Source: Earliella scabrosa
Lineage: Eukaryota > Basidiomycota > Agaricomycetes > Polyporales > Polyporaceae
Length of the DNA: 45,311 nucleotides
NCBI GenBank assembly: GCA_022605405.1
Contig: JABYQQ010000042.1
Location: 1 to 45,311 of the forward strand
Direction of reading: 5' to 3'
A model generated the notes under the pieces. That model worked only from the letters and a program-made list of their open reading frames with translations, searched no databases and was not told where the DNA came from. Positions 12,486 through 24,481 of this stretch are shown here, piece by piece. The position numbers and the translations under genes are program-made. The stretch's first letter is position 1, and each line of letters starts with the position of its first letter.

Positions 12486-12520
12486 GTGGTTGCAACACTG
12501 CAAGAAGGAGACAGCAGCGC

Positions 12521-12610
12521 TGAATGTTCGTGATCATTCGTGAACATGGATGATCATTGCTGTTCACGAATGATCGTGCATGAACACTCGTGAAACTGAA
12601 TGATCACGAG
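12521..12610. repeat. Zone B: GATCATTCGTGAAC motif cluster, left
   Basis: A 90 bp cluster of GTGATCATTCGTGAACA, TGTTCACGAATGATCGTG and TGAACACTCGTGA in alternating orientation. It differs from zone A by its TGATCA and GTTCACGA half-sites. Confidence 0.8.
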
Positions 12611-12628
12611 GGACAGGTGACGCAAATA

Positions 12629-12920
12629 TTTTTATTATCATGGGTCATTAGTAGATGTCCACCTGTAATTATCATGGGAACGCACAATTATCACGCACTG
12701 TACATGAGCACACAAGGAGAGCGCGAGACTTCCACACGATGACCATAATTAGGACTGGAGGTGTGATTACAACAGGATAATCGAGTCATAATCGAGTGAT
12801 AATGGCACAATTACCGTGTGATTAACTTGAACAACTTGACTCAGCGGCGCGAACTCGAGGCGAAGGAACGGAAGATAATAGTGCAATTATAAAGACAGAT
12901 TCCATGATTATAGTACAATA
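12629..12920. repeat. Zone C: AT-rich ATAATTATCAC motif cluster, left
   Basis: Repeated GTAATTATCATGG, CACAATTATCACG, GATAATCGAG and GTGCAATTATAA motifs in a region much richer in A+T than the genes beside it. The outer 80 bp is inverted-repeated at 24610-24675. It ends about 60 bp from the stop codon of the 12979-15789 gene. Confidence 0.8.
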
Positions 12921-12978
12921 GTCCGGGGCAAACAGGATGCGGCGTACAGAGCACACAGGAGATACATTGCGCGTTCAA

Positions 12979-15789
12979 CTACTTCTTCTTCGACGCACCA
13001 GACCCCTTCTTGGGAGCCTTCTTGGGAGCCTTCTTGGGCGGGGCTGCCATCGTGGCCTCAGCGTCCTGATTAAGCTGATCACCTTTGCGCCTCGAGGTTC
13101 GAGGCGCGGGCTCCTGGAGTGCGCCTTGGATAGAACGCTCCGTGGCCACGCGCTTCCGCCTCGGGCGTCCCTCCGTCTCGACGGCTTCTAGATCAGGCAT
13201 GTCGATCTCGAGCCTTCCACGCTTCCGAGCCTGGCGAGAGGCACCCGGCTGGACGGTTGGATCCTCATTGTCACGCGCTGGCTCCGAGTTGAGAGCAGAC
13301 TTCGGAGATCGGATATCTGCGCTGAGGTCGTCTTGTACCACGGGAGACTTCGGGACCGCGCCCGCGTTGACGACGTCTTCCTGTGCCGCGCGACCATGCG
13401 CACCAGTGGGGTCAGACGTCGCAAGCTCGAGCTCGGATGCGTGGAGCCCAAATCCTGGGACTACGGGCTCGCCTGCAGGCGGTTCTAACGCACGAGCTTG
13501 TCCTCCGGTGGTGTCAGATGCCGACATGCACATCATGACGTCGGGCTGAGATGCCGGCTCAGACGGCGCGTTCGCTTCGGCGTGGGCTGCAGGCGGTGGT
13601 GAATGGGGAGCCGGCGCCGTTGGGTCCATCGTGCTGGCTCCAGGGTCGGCAATAATCGGCGTGGGTTCAGGAGTCGCTGAAGATGGGTCCGCAAAGTGAG
13701 AGGCCGATTGGAGCATCGCAGGCAGAGGTCTCTCCCGACGGCTTGACATGCCGTCGGGAGTAGGCTCGGAGTAGTCATCGTCGATCGACCCTGGCACCTC
13801 GTGAGCGGCGACGCCTGCACGCAACGACTTTGACGGGGTCTGATATACGATGATTCGACGAGCACGCGGGGTGGCGATTGGCAGTGGGGTGGGCGCGCGA
13901 CCAGGAGAGGGGGCTGTGGACTGTGCAGACTTGATGAAGGTGAATGCGGTAGGAGACGCCTGGACACTGCTGAGGCGATGATACAGGCCTGACAGGCGAC
14001 CCCAATCTTGCGTGGCAATGTTCTCGAGCTGCGCATCGCACCACTCTGCCGGAATGTAGCGGGTCGGGTCGGCCTGGAGACGGTCGAAGATTGTGTCTGC
14101 GGTTTCCTCGGCGCCATAAACAAATGCTAGTTGGTTAAGTGTGAGTATGAGGCGTACGGGGAGACCATAGTGCGACGCACCCCATGTGGCCACCAGATAC
14201 TTCGTGAGATTCTGGCACACCGTTTTGCGGTTCCAGTCCTCGTCCCAGTTGATGAGGTTCGGGCGGCCGTCTTCCGCGTATGGGATGTGAGGATCCCGCC
14301 GCGGGGGATTGCGGGCTGCAGTAAGAACGCGGAGATCAGTCACAGTTCCCTAGACCGTCAGGTAAGGCGTACATACGTGTGTAGATATCACACCAATCGT
14401 CCCAGCGACCCTTCTCCTTGGGAGTGAACACAAATGAGATGCCAGCGTCAAGTGCCCCTGCCGTGAGTCTGAAAGATGATCAGTGGAGGGAACGTGGCTA
14501 CATCAGGTATGACAACTCACTGCTCGCGTCGTAGCTTGTTGTCGATGTCATAGTAGCTGTACAGCAGCTGAAATACGGGCTGGCCGACTTTGTTGTAGTC
14601 CCAGCCGACAAACTCGTTGAGGGTACTGTATAGCGCATCGCGCAAATGTTGTTGATTGCTGTAGTTGATTGAGTATTGAGGAGCATAATCATTTGGACGT
14701 GGACGTACACATAAGGGGCGTCGGGATTGTCCTTCAGGTCAGAAACCTTCTTTGCGACCTCACCCTCCCAGTAGGCATGTTCGGCGTCGCCTAAGGCAGC
14801 GTACATCGTAGCACCGACATGCTGGCGATCCCCAACGTCGCGTAACTTGGCCAAGGCTTCGTCGATGAGCTCCTTGTTCTCCTTGGCCCACAGAGCTGAG
14901 GCGGCAGGAGCGTGGGTTTGCAGTTTCTGAAAGAAAGGATTGACTTCGGGCTTCTTCGTCGCTCGGCGCTTCGAAGGACCTGCCATCACGGGAGGAGACG
15001 CCACTGTGGCCTTGGGTGGCAGGGTGTTGTTCGGAAGAACTATTCCCCAGTTGTACCAGTCCTTGTGACGGTTGCGGAACCAATTCGTCAGTTTCTGGGT
15101 GAGTGTTAGTATGTCGTGCACGAGGCGCCGCAACAACACCGTGGACGCACCTTCTTGACGCTGCCGAAAGGCACGCCCTTCCAGTCGAACTTGTCCCACA
15201 TCTTCTGGGCATAGCTCTCCAGGAATGGTGTCGTCTGGTTGCCGCTGAGCATGTAGAACTCCGGCCAGTCTGAGCACATCTGCGCAAGATGGGCTCCCCA
15301 GGTGCCTTTCTTATCCTTCCATGTGATCCGCGCCTCGCGAGGCTTCTTCGTCTGCCCTTGCGCGGCGATGTCTGCCTCGAGGATCTCCACGGCCCGCTGT
15401 TTCCCTTTGCCGCGCTTCTTCGCGGGCTTGCTCTTGGCAGGTTTGCGCGCTCCGCCCTGGCGTTCGTGGTTAGTCCTCTCCGCCTCGTCCACGGTCTCCT
15501 CCGCCTCGTCCTCGGTCTCCTCTGCCTCGTCCTCGGTCTCCTCCACCTCGTCCTCGGTCTCCTCTGCCTCGTCATCGGTCTCCTCAGCCTCCGGTTCGCT
15601 TTGCCCGGGACTGTAACTCTCGTCGGAGGAGTGCTCCTCCAACCGCTCCCACCACCTTCTCGCCTCGGCAGTGGTCGGGTGGTTGCGTGACTCCAAGCCG
15701 TGTTTGGCATGCGAAGACTGTTGATTTATCAGACAGTCAGCAAGACCGGCGAAGGAGTAACATGACCCAACATGACTCACAGTGGCCAT
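12979..15789 (-). CDS. KDZ-element protein with homeodomain-like motif and acidic repeats
   Basis: Six exons: 15789-15781, 15717-15151, 15094-14709, 14658-14521, 14468-14377 and 14315-12979. Introns are 50-63 nt; the sum is 2529 nt, or 842 residues with consistent phases. The tiny first exon encodes only Met-Ala-Thr. Near residues 33-70 is an acidic run of repeated EAEETEDEAEETEDE units, then a basic stretch (KPAKSKPAKKRGKGKQ). KLTNWFRNRHKDWYNWG at the third exon's start resembles the recognition helix of homeodomain-like proteins. The last exon is mostly Pro/Ser/Ala-rich and ends in lysine repeats (KKAPKKAPKKGSGASKKK), suggesting a nuclear, DNA-associated protein. I do not recognise a named family. 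It lies inside the repeats that frame the transposase, so it is probably element cargo or an accessory transposition factor. Confidence 0.8.
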
Positions 15790-16135
15790 TCTTGCTGACG
15801 AGACAGGACGCAGGAGCAGACGTTGAGGTGTGAAGTAGAGGGCGGTTAAGGGTAGGAGAGGTAGAGAGGCTCACCGTGACTCACGCTCTGATATACGCTA
15901 AGCATTGACCACTTGTGCAGAGACCGGGCTGAAGACAAGGCATCAAAGTGGGACAAAGCGTCACATTGAGGGGCCCGTGCGGTCATTGTCCGCTCTCATG
16001 TCTAGCGGCACCACATCGGAGGCTCTGACGCATGCTCTACCGCGATGTACAACGAGGAAGACCAGACTAGGTATATACAGACACGTGTGGTACAGGGTAG
16101 CGATTAGAAGGGAATTATGCTCGCGAAGTTGAAGG
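15790..16135. other. Intergenic region between two minus-strand element genes
   Basis: 346 bp that should hold the promoter of the 12979-15789 gene and the 3' end of the 16136-17415 gene. No repeat, RNA gene or clear TATA box was seen. Confidence 0.4.
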
Positions 16136-17415
16136 CTACAAGTCTGTCATTATGGTGTTGTCCTCGTCATCTGAGATGTAGATGACCTCCGGGTGATGAG
16201 CGTCTTCCTCTTCGTCCGACGAGATCTCAATGACATCCCGTCCGTCCCGAGCGTCTTCCTCTTCGTCGGAAGAGATCTCGATTACATCCGCTAGGTCACT
16301 TGCCCTCCCTTTGCCCTTGGACACCGTTTCAAGAACAGCGCGGTGCGTACCAAGTCTGCGCTTCTTGTTGCTGGAGGACACGTAGCTGACAGTCCGTTTG
16401 GTCCCATGGATAATGCGGGAGGAACCAGCAACGAAGTCGGGTTGGAGGGTGCTTGGTGTGGATCCCGACGCAGGAGTGCATGGTGCAGGGTGCGATAGTG
16501 TGTTGGAGTCCTCGTGGTCAATGGAGGGCGCTGCAGCTTCCTCAAGATCGTGCTCGGTAGCGTAGGTGGCGTCGGTTGTGAGGCGGACAAAGAAGGCGAG
16601 GTTAGGGGTATCTGTGACACCCACGCGCTTGTACACAAGGCCCTCCCCGCGAAGGATGTACGTGGTTTGCGTCGCATTGGTAGGAACCCAGTCGCCGCGG
16701 AGGCGGTTCCAGACGACAAAGTTGTTACGTTGTCCGGGCGGAGTCAGAGGGGCGATGGCCTCCCACACGACCTTCTGTAGGAATCGGGCATGACCGATGT
16801 TTTGGAAAAATCGACATCTGGCTTTGATGGGAATTGGAGGTTCGCCGTTCTAGCGATCTCGTGAGTGACTCGTCAAATGGCCACATGAGATGCTCACCTC
16901 CATCCAGACGTACATGTCAAAATGTCCATCGATCGCGGGGGTGGGGCCAGGCTCAGCGAGCGGATCGTCTGCGCCGGGCGCGAGAGGACGAAACGCTACA
17001 AGAAGGTCCGCAAAGCCTTGATTCTGCTTGAAGATCCGGATGGCCTCGAGGACGCACCATACTTGGAAGGGTTCATCCTCGTATGGGACTGGTTCAAGCG
17101 AACCAATGGCTTCGAGGCATAGCATCCGGTCGCGTGGGTGCATCTGGAGGACAGCTGGCAGCCCATCCCACAGACAGCCTAGCGGACACTGGGAGAACTG
17201 GTCAGTATCGCCATGGGGCGTGGTTCGAAGCATTCTCTGCTACACACCTTCTCCTTCACAAGCCCGACGTTCGTGCGCAGAGAGGAGCCATACTCGACCG
17301 CCGGCCGATGGTAGCCACCCAGGGGGCATCGGCGCAACTTCGCAGCCAGAGCCGCGACAGGGGGAAGATAGCGTTCTACCGTCTGCAAGATGCGAGTATC
17401 AAGCGGTTCCGCCAT
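16136..17415 (-). CDS. Hypothetical element protein with shared C-terminal module
   Basis: Three exons: 17415-17248, 17197-16898 and 16849-16136, with introns of 50 and 48 nt; 393 residues, phases agree. The third exon begins NGEPPIPIKARCRFF and contains FVVWNRLRGDW and YILRGEGLVYKRVGVTD. The neighbour at 17665-18642 has the same order: PLALEVSCII, FDVWVHTQEDW, LLPGEGRVYRLREVSD. The two therefore share a domain of about 80 residues and are probably ancient duplicates. The tail is low-complexity, with two repeats of DVIEISSDEEEDA followed by EVIYISDDED. This resembles SUMO-interacting motifs (hydrophobic core beside acidic residues) and may tether the protein to sumoylated partners. Its function is unknown; it probably serves the KDZ element. 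Confidence 0.78.
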
Positions 17416-17664
17416 GAAGATTGAGATCGTGTATGGGACTGTGGTGGGTAGGGAACGAGAAGACAGTATCGAAACGGCGCAGGGGCAAAGGAGGTGATAC
17501 TAAGGGAGTCGGGCCACACCAGGCGTCTTTGCGTATGGACAATGCGACGACCAAACCAGATCATCTGAGACGTGCAGGCTCACTATTTGCCAAATTAGAC
17601 CATTAATGACAGAATGTAGTAAAGACGTAGTACGAATAGAACGTGAGCGCAGCCCAAGAGGATG

Positions 17665-18642
17665 TTACATGCTCCAAAACAAGGATGAGACTTCTTCGTC
17701 CGTGAGTGCCCACTCATCAATAGCGTGCCAGTCACTAACTGTGGTCTCCTTCGCTTTGCCTTTGCCTGTTCCGTTCGATAGCTGACCCGAAGCATTAGCG
17801 ACACGATCATCCGACTCGGGCATCCCGAGCACAGCGGCGACGCGCTGGCAAGCAAGTCTGCGCTTCTTCGACGCGAGTGCTTCGGAGTTGTCAGCGGGAC
17901 GCTTCCCCAGGCCTGGCGTGACTTGGGAGCTTGAGGCACGAATGGGGGTGGAGGGTAGCGACGAGGACGGCGGCTCAGGAGCAGGTGAGCTGTCGCGCTC
18001 GGAAGAGGATAGGCCGTCGTCGTCAGGAATCGTATAGGGAATAGGCGCCATGAAGTTGGGGTCGATTGCAAGGCGATCAGCCCGCGGGAGAGCAAGGAAC
18101 TTGTAGCGCTCCAGATCAGGCATGTCAGAGACCTCGCGAAGCCTGTACACGCGTCCTTCACCAGGAAGAAGGAGCTGCTCCTCGCTCGCCTTAGGGGCGG
18201 CGCGCCAATCTTCCTGCGTGTGGACCCACACATCGAACTTGCGCTTCAATGCGTTCGGTCCCAGGACCTTCATGAGTGCGGCGCGCACCTCGGGTAGGTC
18301 ATAGCGAAACCGCGCTAGTCCCTCTCCGTCAATGATGCAGGAAACCTCAAGTGCGAGCGGGCTCGCGCCGTCGCGGTAAAACGCGTACAGTGGGTGCTCG
18401 ACGCGAGGGAGGGGAGGTCGGCCGGGCGTGCGCTTCACGTTGTTAAGCTGGTGCGCAGCGCGACTTGGCGTAACGGGGACTGAGCGAGTGGGGCGGGACC
18501 TGGACGGCGTGGACGTGTGGTTGTCGGCCTCAGGACGAGACAGGTCTTCAAGACATCTGTCTGCCTCGCGGGCCAAGGGAAGCGCGTTCAAATCCCTTGG
18601 TCTGCTCTCACCGCAGTGGTATGCTCCTCTGAGAGTCCTCAT
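17665..18642 (-). CDS. Hypothetical element protein, paralogue of the 16136-17415 product
   Basis: A single open frame of 325 codons from ATG 18642. The N-terminus is Ser/Arg/Pro-rich. A middle module runs through IDGEGLARFRYDLPEVRA, FDVWVHTQEDWRAAP, LLPGEGRVYRLREVSDMPDL, matching its neighbour. The C-terminus is Ser/Pro-rich with basic patches (LASKKRRLACQR, GKGKAKE), probably nuclear localisation signals. Its 5' end overlaps by about 26 nt the first detectable exon of the plus-strand 18617-20272 gene, so the pair is divergent and may share a promoter. The start could be further downstream. I cannot assign a function. Confidence 0.65.
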   Translation of the reverse strand: MRTLRGAYHCGESRPRDLNALPLAREADRCLEDLSRPEADNHTSTPSRSRPTRSVPVTPSRAAHQLNNVKRTPGRPPLPRVEHPLYAFYRDGASPLALEVSCIIDGEGLARFRYDLPEVRAALMKVLGPNALKRKFDVWVHTQEDWRAAPKASEEQLLLPGEGRVYRLREVSDMPDLERYKFLALPRADRLAIDPNFMAPIPYTIPDDDGLSSSERDSSPAPEPPSSSLPSTPIRASSSQVTPGLGKRPADNSEALASKKRRLACQRVAAVLGMPESDDRVANASGQLSNGTGKGKAKETTVSDWHAIDEWALTDEEVSSLFWSM

Positions 18643-20272
18643 AGACGACCTTCTGCGGAACGTTGAAGAATATCAACAGTCGCTCACGGCCGTCGATGAT
18701 CGACTGCACTACCTGAGCCTCGCCGTGCAGCAAGCGCAAGAGCGCCTCCTTCACTTTCCCTGTACATTCCGCGACGTTCGCCTGCAAGTGTCTGCCGTGC
18801 AGCGCGGTTGGCTTCTGATTACGGCATATCTCGACTACATGCGCATGAAGTCCGGGCCCGAAACTCTCGAACCTGACGATCGATACATGGGATGCTTCAC
18901 AACCGACCCTGTCATCGTTCAAGATTTGTACACGCATGGAATCCCTGTTTGGTTTATCCGTCCCGATCTGTCTATCCTCGACACCATCCATGTACGTGCT
19001 GTTGTGCGCTTGGTCCGTACAGCCGACTCCCAGATCGAGACCAATCCATGGGTCGAGAACTCCCCACCGCTATATGCGGGGCTGGCCGGTCCTCGCCACC
19101 TCAGCGCAGTTTGCCGTCTTCGCCTCATGTACGTTGACCTATCGCATGCCCCATTGCTCGTTCGTTACGATGCGGCCTCCTATACGCGTGGGCCGACTCC
19201 CTCGATCACCCAACCTCATCGCAACGTCATGGCAGCGAAACCCGCTGAGTCGTCATCAAGACCCCTCGAAGCGCCGGCCATTTCAGCCGTGCTGGGTTCC
19301 AAGAGCAAGCATCGCGGCAATCCCCCATGTGAGTTTGTTTCCTCTGCCGGTACACACTGACGCTAACATCATATGGCAGATAAAGTTCCCCACCCAAGCC
19401 ATTTGCGTGGTCGGGACAAGTTCGTAGACCCTGTTCATGCCTGGATGCCACCGGCGCTCCCTGCATGGCGCGATGCCCTTGCAGCTGTGGATCGTTCGCG
19501 TCCTGCAAAGCGCGGACAGGGCTTGTGGGGTTACTGGATTCCCGAACCAGCACTCCTTCTTGGTCCCAAAACCGAGGAACGTGCGCGGCGATACCTTGCA
19601 CACTGGTTGCGAGTACGTGCTGCATGGACGTACTTGCTCGCTAGTCCCGAGCCGACTGTCACACGAGTGCAGCCTCAGTGGTGGCGAGATCTGTTGAATG
19701 GGGACACTGTCCGCAACCTCCCTGAGGGCGATTCTCGTCGCGCCCAGCGTCTTGTCAAAGTCAAGGAGGTGTTCGGTAAGATGCTGGATATCGCGGACTA
19801 CGTTGGCCTCGAGGCGTCTTCTGTCATGTGGTTTTCGTATCGCGTTGAGGTTCCTGAACCATCCCTGTGCCCTGTCATAGTGTGGGAGCTCCACGAACTC
19901 GGCTTCCGTTACGAGTTGCTCGCTCTAGACAGGGTACTGGTGCCAGCTTGCGATGAAGTTCAGCGAGAGGACTTATTGGCCCGCGTCTTTCCCAATCATG
20001 ATCTATATACGCTTCACACGTTGCCGTCTACGGGCATAGGACTCTCTGCTCATCTTCCCCAAGCGCGTGCTCGGTTTTTGGAGGCGCTCCGTCAAGTCGT
20101 CGTTAGATGGCCACTCTGTCCGAACGCTGTCCGCGGTGCTGAGCCACTCGCCCTGACCACCGCCCACGAATACATACAGCTCGTCGAGAAGTCCATTATC
20201 TCCTTCTACGTTGAGACATTCTTCAACTACTCAGGCCGTGCACCCATCGTTCCACACGCGTTTCCGCTTTGA
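18617..20272 (+). CDS. Conserved KDZ-neighbour protein of unknown function (5' end unresolved)
   Basis: Two exons are clear: up to 19328 and 19380-20272, with a 51 nt intron and matching phases. A splice acceptor at 18615-18616 (ctctcaccgcag) opens the first one at TGGTATGCT, giving about 534 residues plus a missing N-terminus. The upstream frame has no ATG and lies antisense to the 17665-18642 gene; the next in-frame ATG is near 18841. Features are VSAVQRGWLLITAYLDY, GIPVWFIRPDLSI, PPLYAGL and, in exon 2, a Trp- and Leu-rich domain ending NYSGRAPIVPHAFPL. It looks like the uncharacterised proteins with a PVW-IRP motif that often sit beside KDZ transposases in mushrooms. It has no signal peptide or catalytic motif that I can see. 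Confidence 0.72.
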
Positions 20273-20578
20273 CGTTTGTAGTTGCATCCACCCTTCCTTC
20301 CGCCTTCCTCGTGTACTATGTGTGTCCCTGTATCCATTACATGGCGCTCTCGTGTATGTCAGCCATATGGACCTTATGCTATATGCCATGATCAGATACG
20401 TACATCTGTTGCATTGACTATCCGAGCTTTGCCTGTTGGTTGCTTTGGTCCTGAGTTGGGCCACCGAATTCGTCATGCTCATACGCTTTGCCCCTGTGTG
20501 GTAGGTCCTCTATGCTGTACGCCTTAATGCTCACCCGCTCTGTATCGTCCACATTCTCTGTTCACCCAGTCTCTCATC
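20273..20578. other. Short intergenic region upstream of the KDZ transposase gene
   Basis: 306 bp between two plus-strand genes. Pyrimidine-rich stretches precede ATG 20579. No repeat or clear TATA box was found. Confidence 0.4.
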
Positions 20579-23500
20579 ATGCAGCGTGGTGGCGCCTTCA
20601 AGCGCTTCAAGCGCAAGGCACCTACCGTGCGCCCCCCGCCTATCCGCCGAGCGCTCGCTGTCGACACCGCTCATGTTCGTGACCCCTGTGGAGGGCTAGC
20701 TGTGTACGAGCAAGCTCTCGAGTACGAGGCGGAGCCAGAACGACCAGCCAAACGTGCGCGAGCAGAATCATGCCTGCCCGAAGAACCACTTCCAGGTGAC
20801 GAACCCCCGACGGCAAGTGAGTGGGAAGATGTACCACTCCCTGAACCCCCAGTCCCTTCGAGCATAACGCAGACCCTGCGCGGAGCCAGCAAGTCGGAAG
20901 GCAGGAAGCAGGAGCACCCGAAGACTGCCAGGGTAAGTGTATCTTAGTCACCCCTGCGCGTATGTGCTGACGGACCTCTAGAAACAGATATCGGATCAGT
21001 TCGCTGAATGGCGACCGCACTTCGAGACAGTTGTTCAAGACATGCTGTCCTGGGAGGCTCCAGCTGAAGATCCCCGACCATGTGCTTGTGGCAGCGGCAA
21101 GGACGCTGTCTATCGCTGCGCGGAGTGCCACGAACCTTCTCTTCGGTGCAAGGCGTGCATGTTGAGGAGCCACACCAACCTGTGGTTCCACTATATCGAA
21201 GCGTGGACGGGCAAGTTCTTCAAGCGGTATGACCTCGTAAGCCTCGGCTTCATCATCCATCTTGGCCATGAAGGTTTGCCATGCCCGCATCAGTCACCCG
21301 CCCAGGACCCGTCGAACTTCGTCATTGGGCACAGCAATGGGATACACGACTGCCAAATTCACTACTGTTCGTGCCCTGGCGCCCCGGATAAAGTCACCCA
21401 ACTGCTGAGAGCGCGCCTGTGGCCCGCCACACGCAACAGCCCCCATAGCGCCTTTACTCTTTCCCTCCTCCGCACCTGGCACCAACTGTGGCTCAACGCT
21501 AAAATCAGTACTCACCACTTCATGCGCGCGCTTACCCGATACACAAACAATGCTTTCCCGCATGATGTCAAGGTTAGAATGCCCATTGTATGCTCGGTAG
21601 TCTTTAGTCTAATCATACCCATGCAGGATCGTACTCGCGAGTTCAGATTCGTCAGTCGCCTCTACGCCCACCTCACCATGGTGAAGCGCTCCGGCTACTA
21701 CCATAAGATGTCAATCCCCAATCGAGACCCCGAGGACATCACCGTTCCTTGCGTTGCATGTCCGTCCCCCGGTTTCAATCTCCCTGAAGGATGGCGCGAC
21801 ACCCCCGAGCATCTCCGGTACGTACTTATCAAGACATGCATGCTGGTGTGATCTCATCTAGTACGGTTGCATTAGGTACATCTATCGCATTGTCCTCGGA
21901 GCAGACGGGAACCACAGTCTTCAGAAGAAATCTAAGAACGTTGACGACAACGACGTCAGCCTCGGCAATGCGCAATGCTTCTTCGTTGACCACAATACTA
22001 TGAAGGACATGGTGGACAGTAGCTACAAGGAAGACGATGACAAACCAGTGAGTGCAGAGTGGTCTTTACATCCGTCGCACGTTGCTGATATTGCCATAGA
22101 CCCACACATGCAGTGGCTTCAAGGTCGCCCGATCACAACGCCCCGGCAAATTTCGCTTTGTGGACGTGAGCGGTGTCATTGCGGTCACCTGCCGTCATAT
22201 ATTCTTCCGCTCTGGAGCCATTGTTGACATGATCACCGGCGAACGGTATGTAGAGCTCTGCTCAAGTCTTACGTTGATCCAACCTGACATCCCTCCAGGT
22301 ACGACTTCACTGACTTTGCACTTGCTGGTGGCCTACGCGGCACCGAGCAGCTCCTCGAATGGGGCTTCACATACGACGTCATCTGTATATACATCAAGGG
22401 AATGGTGGAGCGCTTCAAGGAGAAGTTCCCGCATCTCGCCCCGATTATATCCGAGCTCCAGTGCGCAGTTCCGTCATTCCACGTCCAAGCGCACCGCGAT
22501 CTCTGTCAGGTGGTTTACGGACTCGCCTACGCGATGGGCTTTGGCTACATTGCTGGCGAGTGGGTAGAGACCCCGTGGTCAGAAAACAACATTGCTGGCT
22601 TGTCGACGAGGGAGATGACCGCGGGAGGTCGCCACGATGCCCTTAACGACCTTTTCAACTTCTGGAACCGCGTCAAGCTGGAGCGTCTCGGTAAGCCAAC
22701 CGGCCATGTTCTGTATTGCCTTCTCTCACTGATCCCATCACACATAGGTGACTTCCTTGTCAAGCAACTCGAGAGGGCATACGAAGCGCAGGAACGAACG
22801 ACAGAAGTGTTTGCCAATCTCGTCGCGATGGCCGGCGCGATTCGCTCGTTGGAGTGGGCACGCATGGACATCAACACTACCGCCCCTACCCCAACGAACC
22901 ATGTCGAGAAGGAGAAGGCGTATGAGCAGAGCGTGTACGCTCTTGACCGCAGCGACAGTATGTAGAATGCCCGTCTCCGACTGGGATTTCCCTTCCATCC
23001 TGACCCGATTTACTTCCAGTGCCTACACGCGAGAAGGCCCTCCGCGAATTGATCGCGATCCATGAGGGCGGCTCCAAGCCGGTCATGGAGAGCGTCTTCG
23101 CACACCTCCCTAAGGGTGCGGCAAATTTCATGAAGACTGGCATTGAGCTTGAGCTTGAGCAGTACGTCAATTGCACTTGGTGGTTTTATATACACTCACA
23201 CGATGACTATCAGGTACACGCTACGCCAACGAGCCGATCTCGCGGCCAACAGTAAGAAGGACGGCTTCGATCTCTCTCTTTCCGACGCCTGCCGCCTGTT
23301 CCGCCAACGTTTTGCCGAATGGCGGAAGGCGCAGTGCAAGCACATGCCCCGACTGCCGCTGCCAGAGGAGGAAGCTCTTCTGGTTCCATCAGACGACGAG
23401 CAAGACGACTGCGAGGAGATCCTTGCATTACCGTCCGACTTCAGCTCCGACGAACTGGACACATATGAGCTGCGTCCGCTCGGAATGTTCGAGCTGAAAC

Positions 23501-24420
23501 TGCGGGTCGGGCTGGCGTTTGATTTGCTCCGCGACGTCCGCCAGGCCGTTCAGCACTCTGTGGTACACCTGGACGAGAAGAAGCAGCATGCGACGTCGAA
23601 GAAAGCTCATCTACGGGAGCAATCCAAGATCGATGTTTCACGCAATCTGAGTTATCGCGAGGCCGAGCGGTATAATCATAATTTCTCTCGAATCCAGACG
23701 CTGAGACAGCTCCTCGGCATACCCGCGGCACCGAACCACATGGAGTCCAATCTACGGCAGATCAACCTAAAGAACGACCTGAAGATGGTGAATCTGATTG
23801 CGGGACGCTCTAGGGGCGACACGAGCCTCCTGGCAGAGGGATCCTGGATCTGGTCGGTGTCAAGTCCGCCAGCATCCAAGCGCGTGCAGCCGGACCGGAA
23901 GGGGAAGGCACAGGACGTCTCGGCAGAGGAGGAGGCAGCTCCATCATGGACAACCAAAGGTGCGCAGTGCAAAGCAGCCTGGTATACGAAGGAATGCTCA
24001 CACAAAGTGGCAGCTGACTGTACACATTGGCACCGCACCCGCATGGCAAAGACACAGGCGGATACGTACGCGAACTACACGTGCGCTGACTTTAGGCACA
24101 CGCGGAACGGCTTCGATTGTTTGTGCAAGTGTTGGCTGGCAGCTGCCGAGGACGACGCTGCTCTTCCGGGGGAGCGGGCATACGCATATCAGCAGGCGGA
24201 CATGTATGCACGCATGAGGGATGCTTGCCAGGCAGCATATGATAGAGTTCGCAAACCCGGCGTGGATGGCGCCGAGCTGGATCACACTTTGGTGCGTAGT
24301 GTTCGCGAGTCGGTTATGCTGATATACTGATCATTGTTGCAGTCGCTCCGAGCGTACCTCAAGAAGCACGTCGCAGACATTGGTCCGTATGAGGCTGTTC
24401 TCACCACGCTCCGTATGTAA
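20579..24420 (+). CDS. KDZ transposase with CxC2-type cysteine cluster
   Basis: Ten exons: 20579-20932, 20982-21572, 21627-21817, 21876-22047, 22100-22245, 22299-22690, 22748-22957, 23020-23161, 23214-24291 and 24343-24420. All introns are 49-62 nt; 3354 nt gives 1117 residues. The N-terminus is basic. A zinc-binding cluster (CACGSG.., CAEC, CKAC..H) spans residues 152-185. The RNase H-fold core has ADGNH (D389), TYDVIC (D511), then WSENN and STREMTAGGRHDALNDLFNFWN, where E590 (or E575) would complete the triad. A long C-terminal region with further Cys/His clusters (CADFRHTRNGFDCLCKC) follows. This is the Kyakuja-Dileera-Zisupton family, cut-and-paste DNA transposases common in mushrooms. 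All exons are open, so it may be active. It is the rightmost gene of the framed cluster. Confidence 0.95.
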
Positions 24421-24481
24421 TTAGCGCTGCTCGCCCTTAGAATCACTGTTCTCAGTCCATGCTCGGCGAACCCGTATGAGC

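Noticed and set aside
18565..18615. Possible tRNA fragment (GTTCAAATCC, box B-like)
   Set aside because: The flanking bases do not form a T-arm or acceptor stem; instead there is a CCAAGGG..CCCTTGG hairpin.
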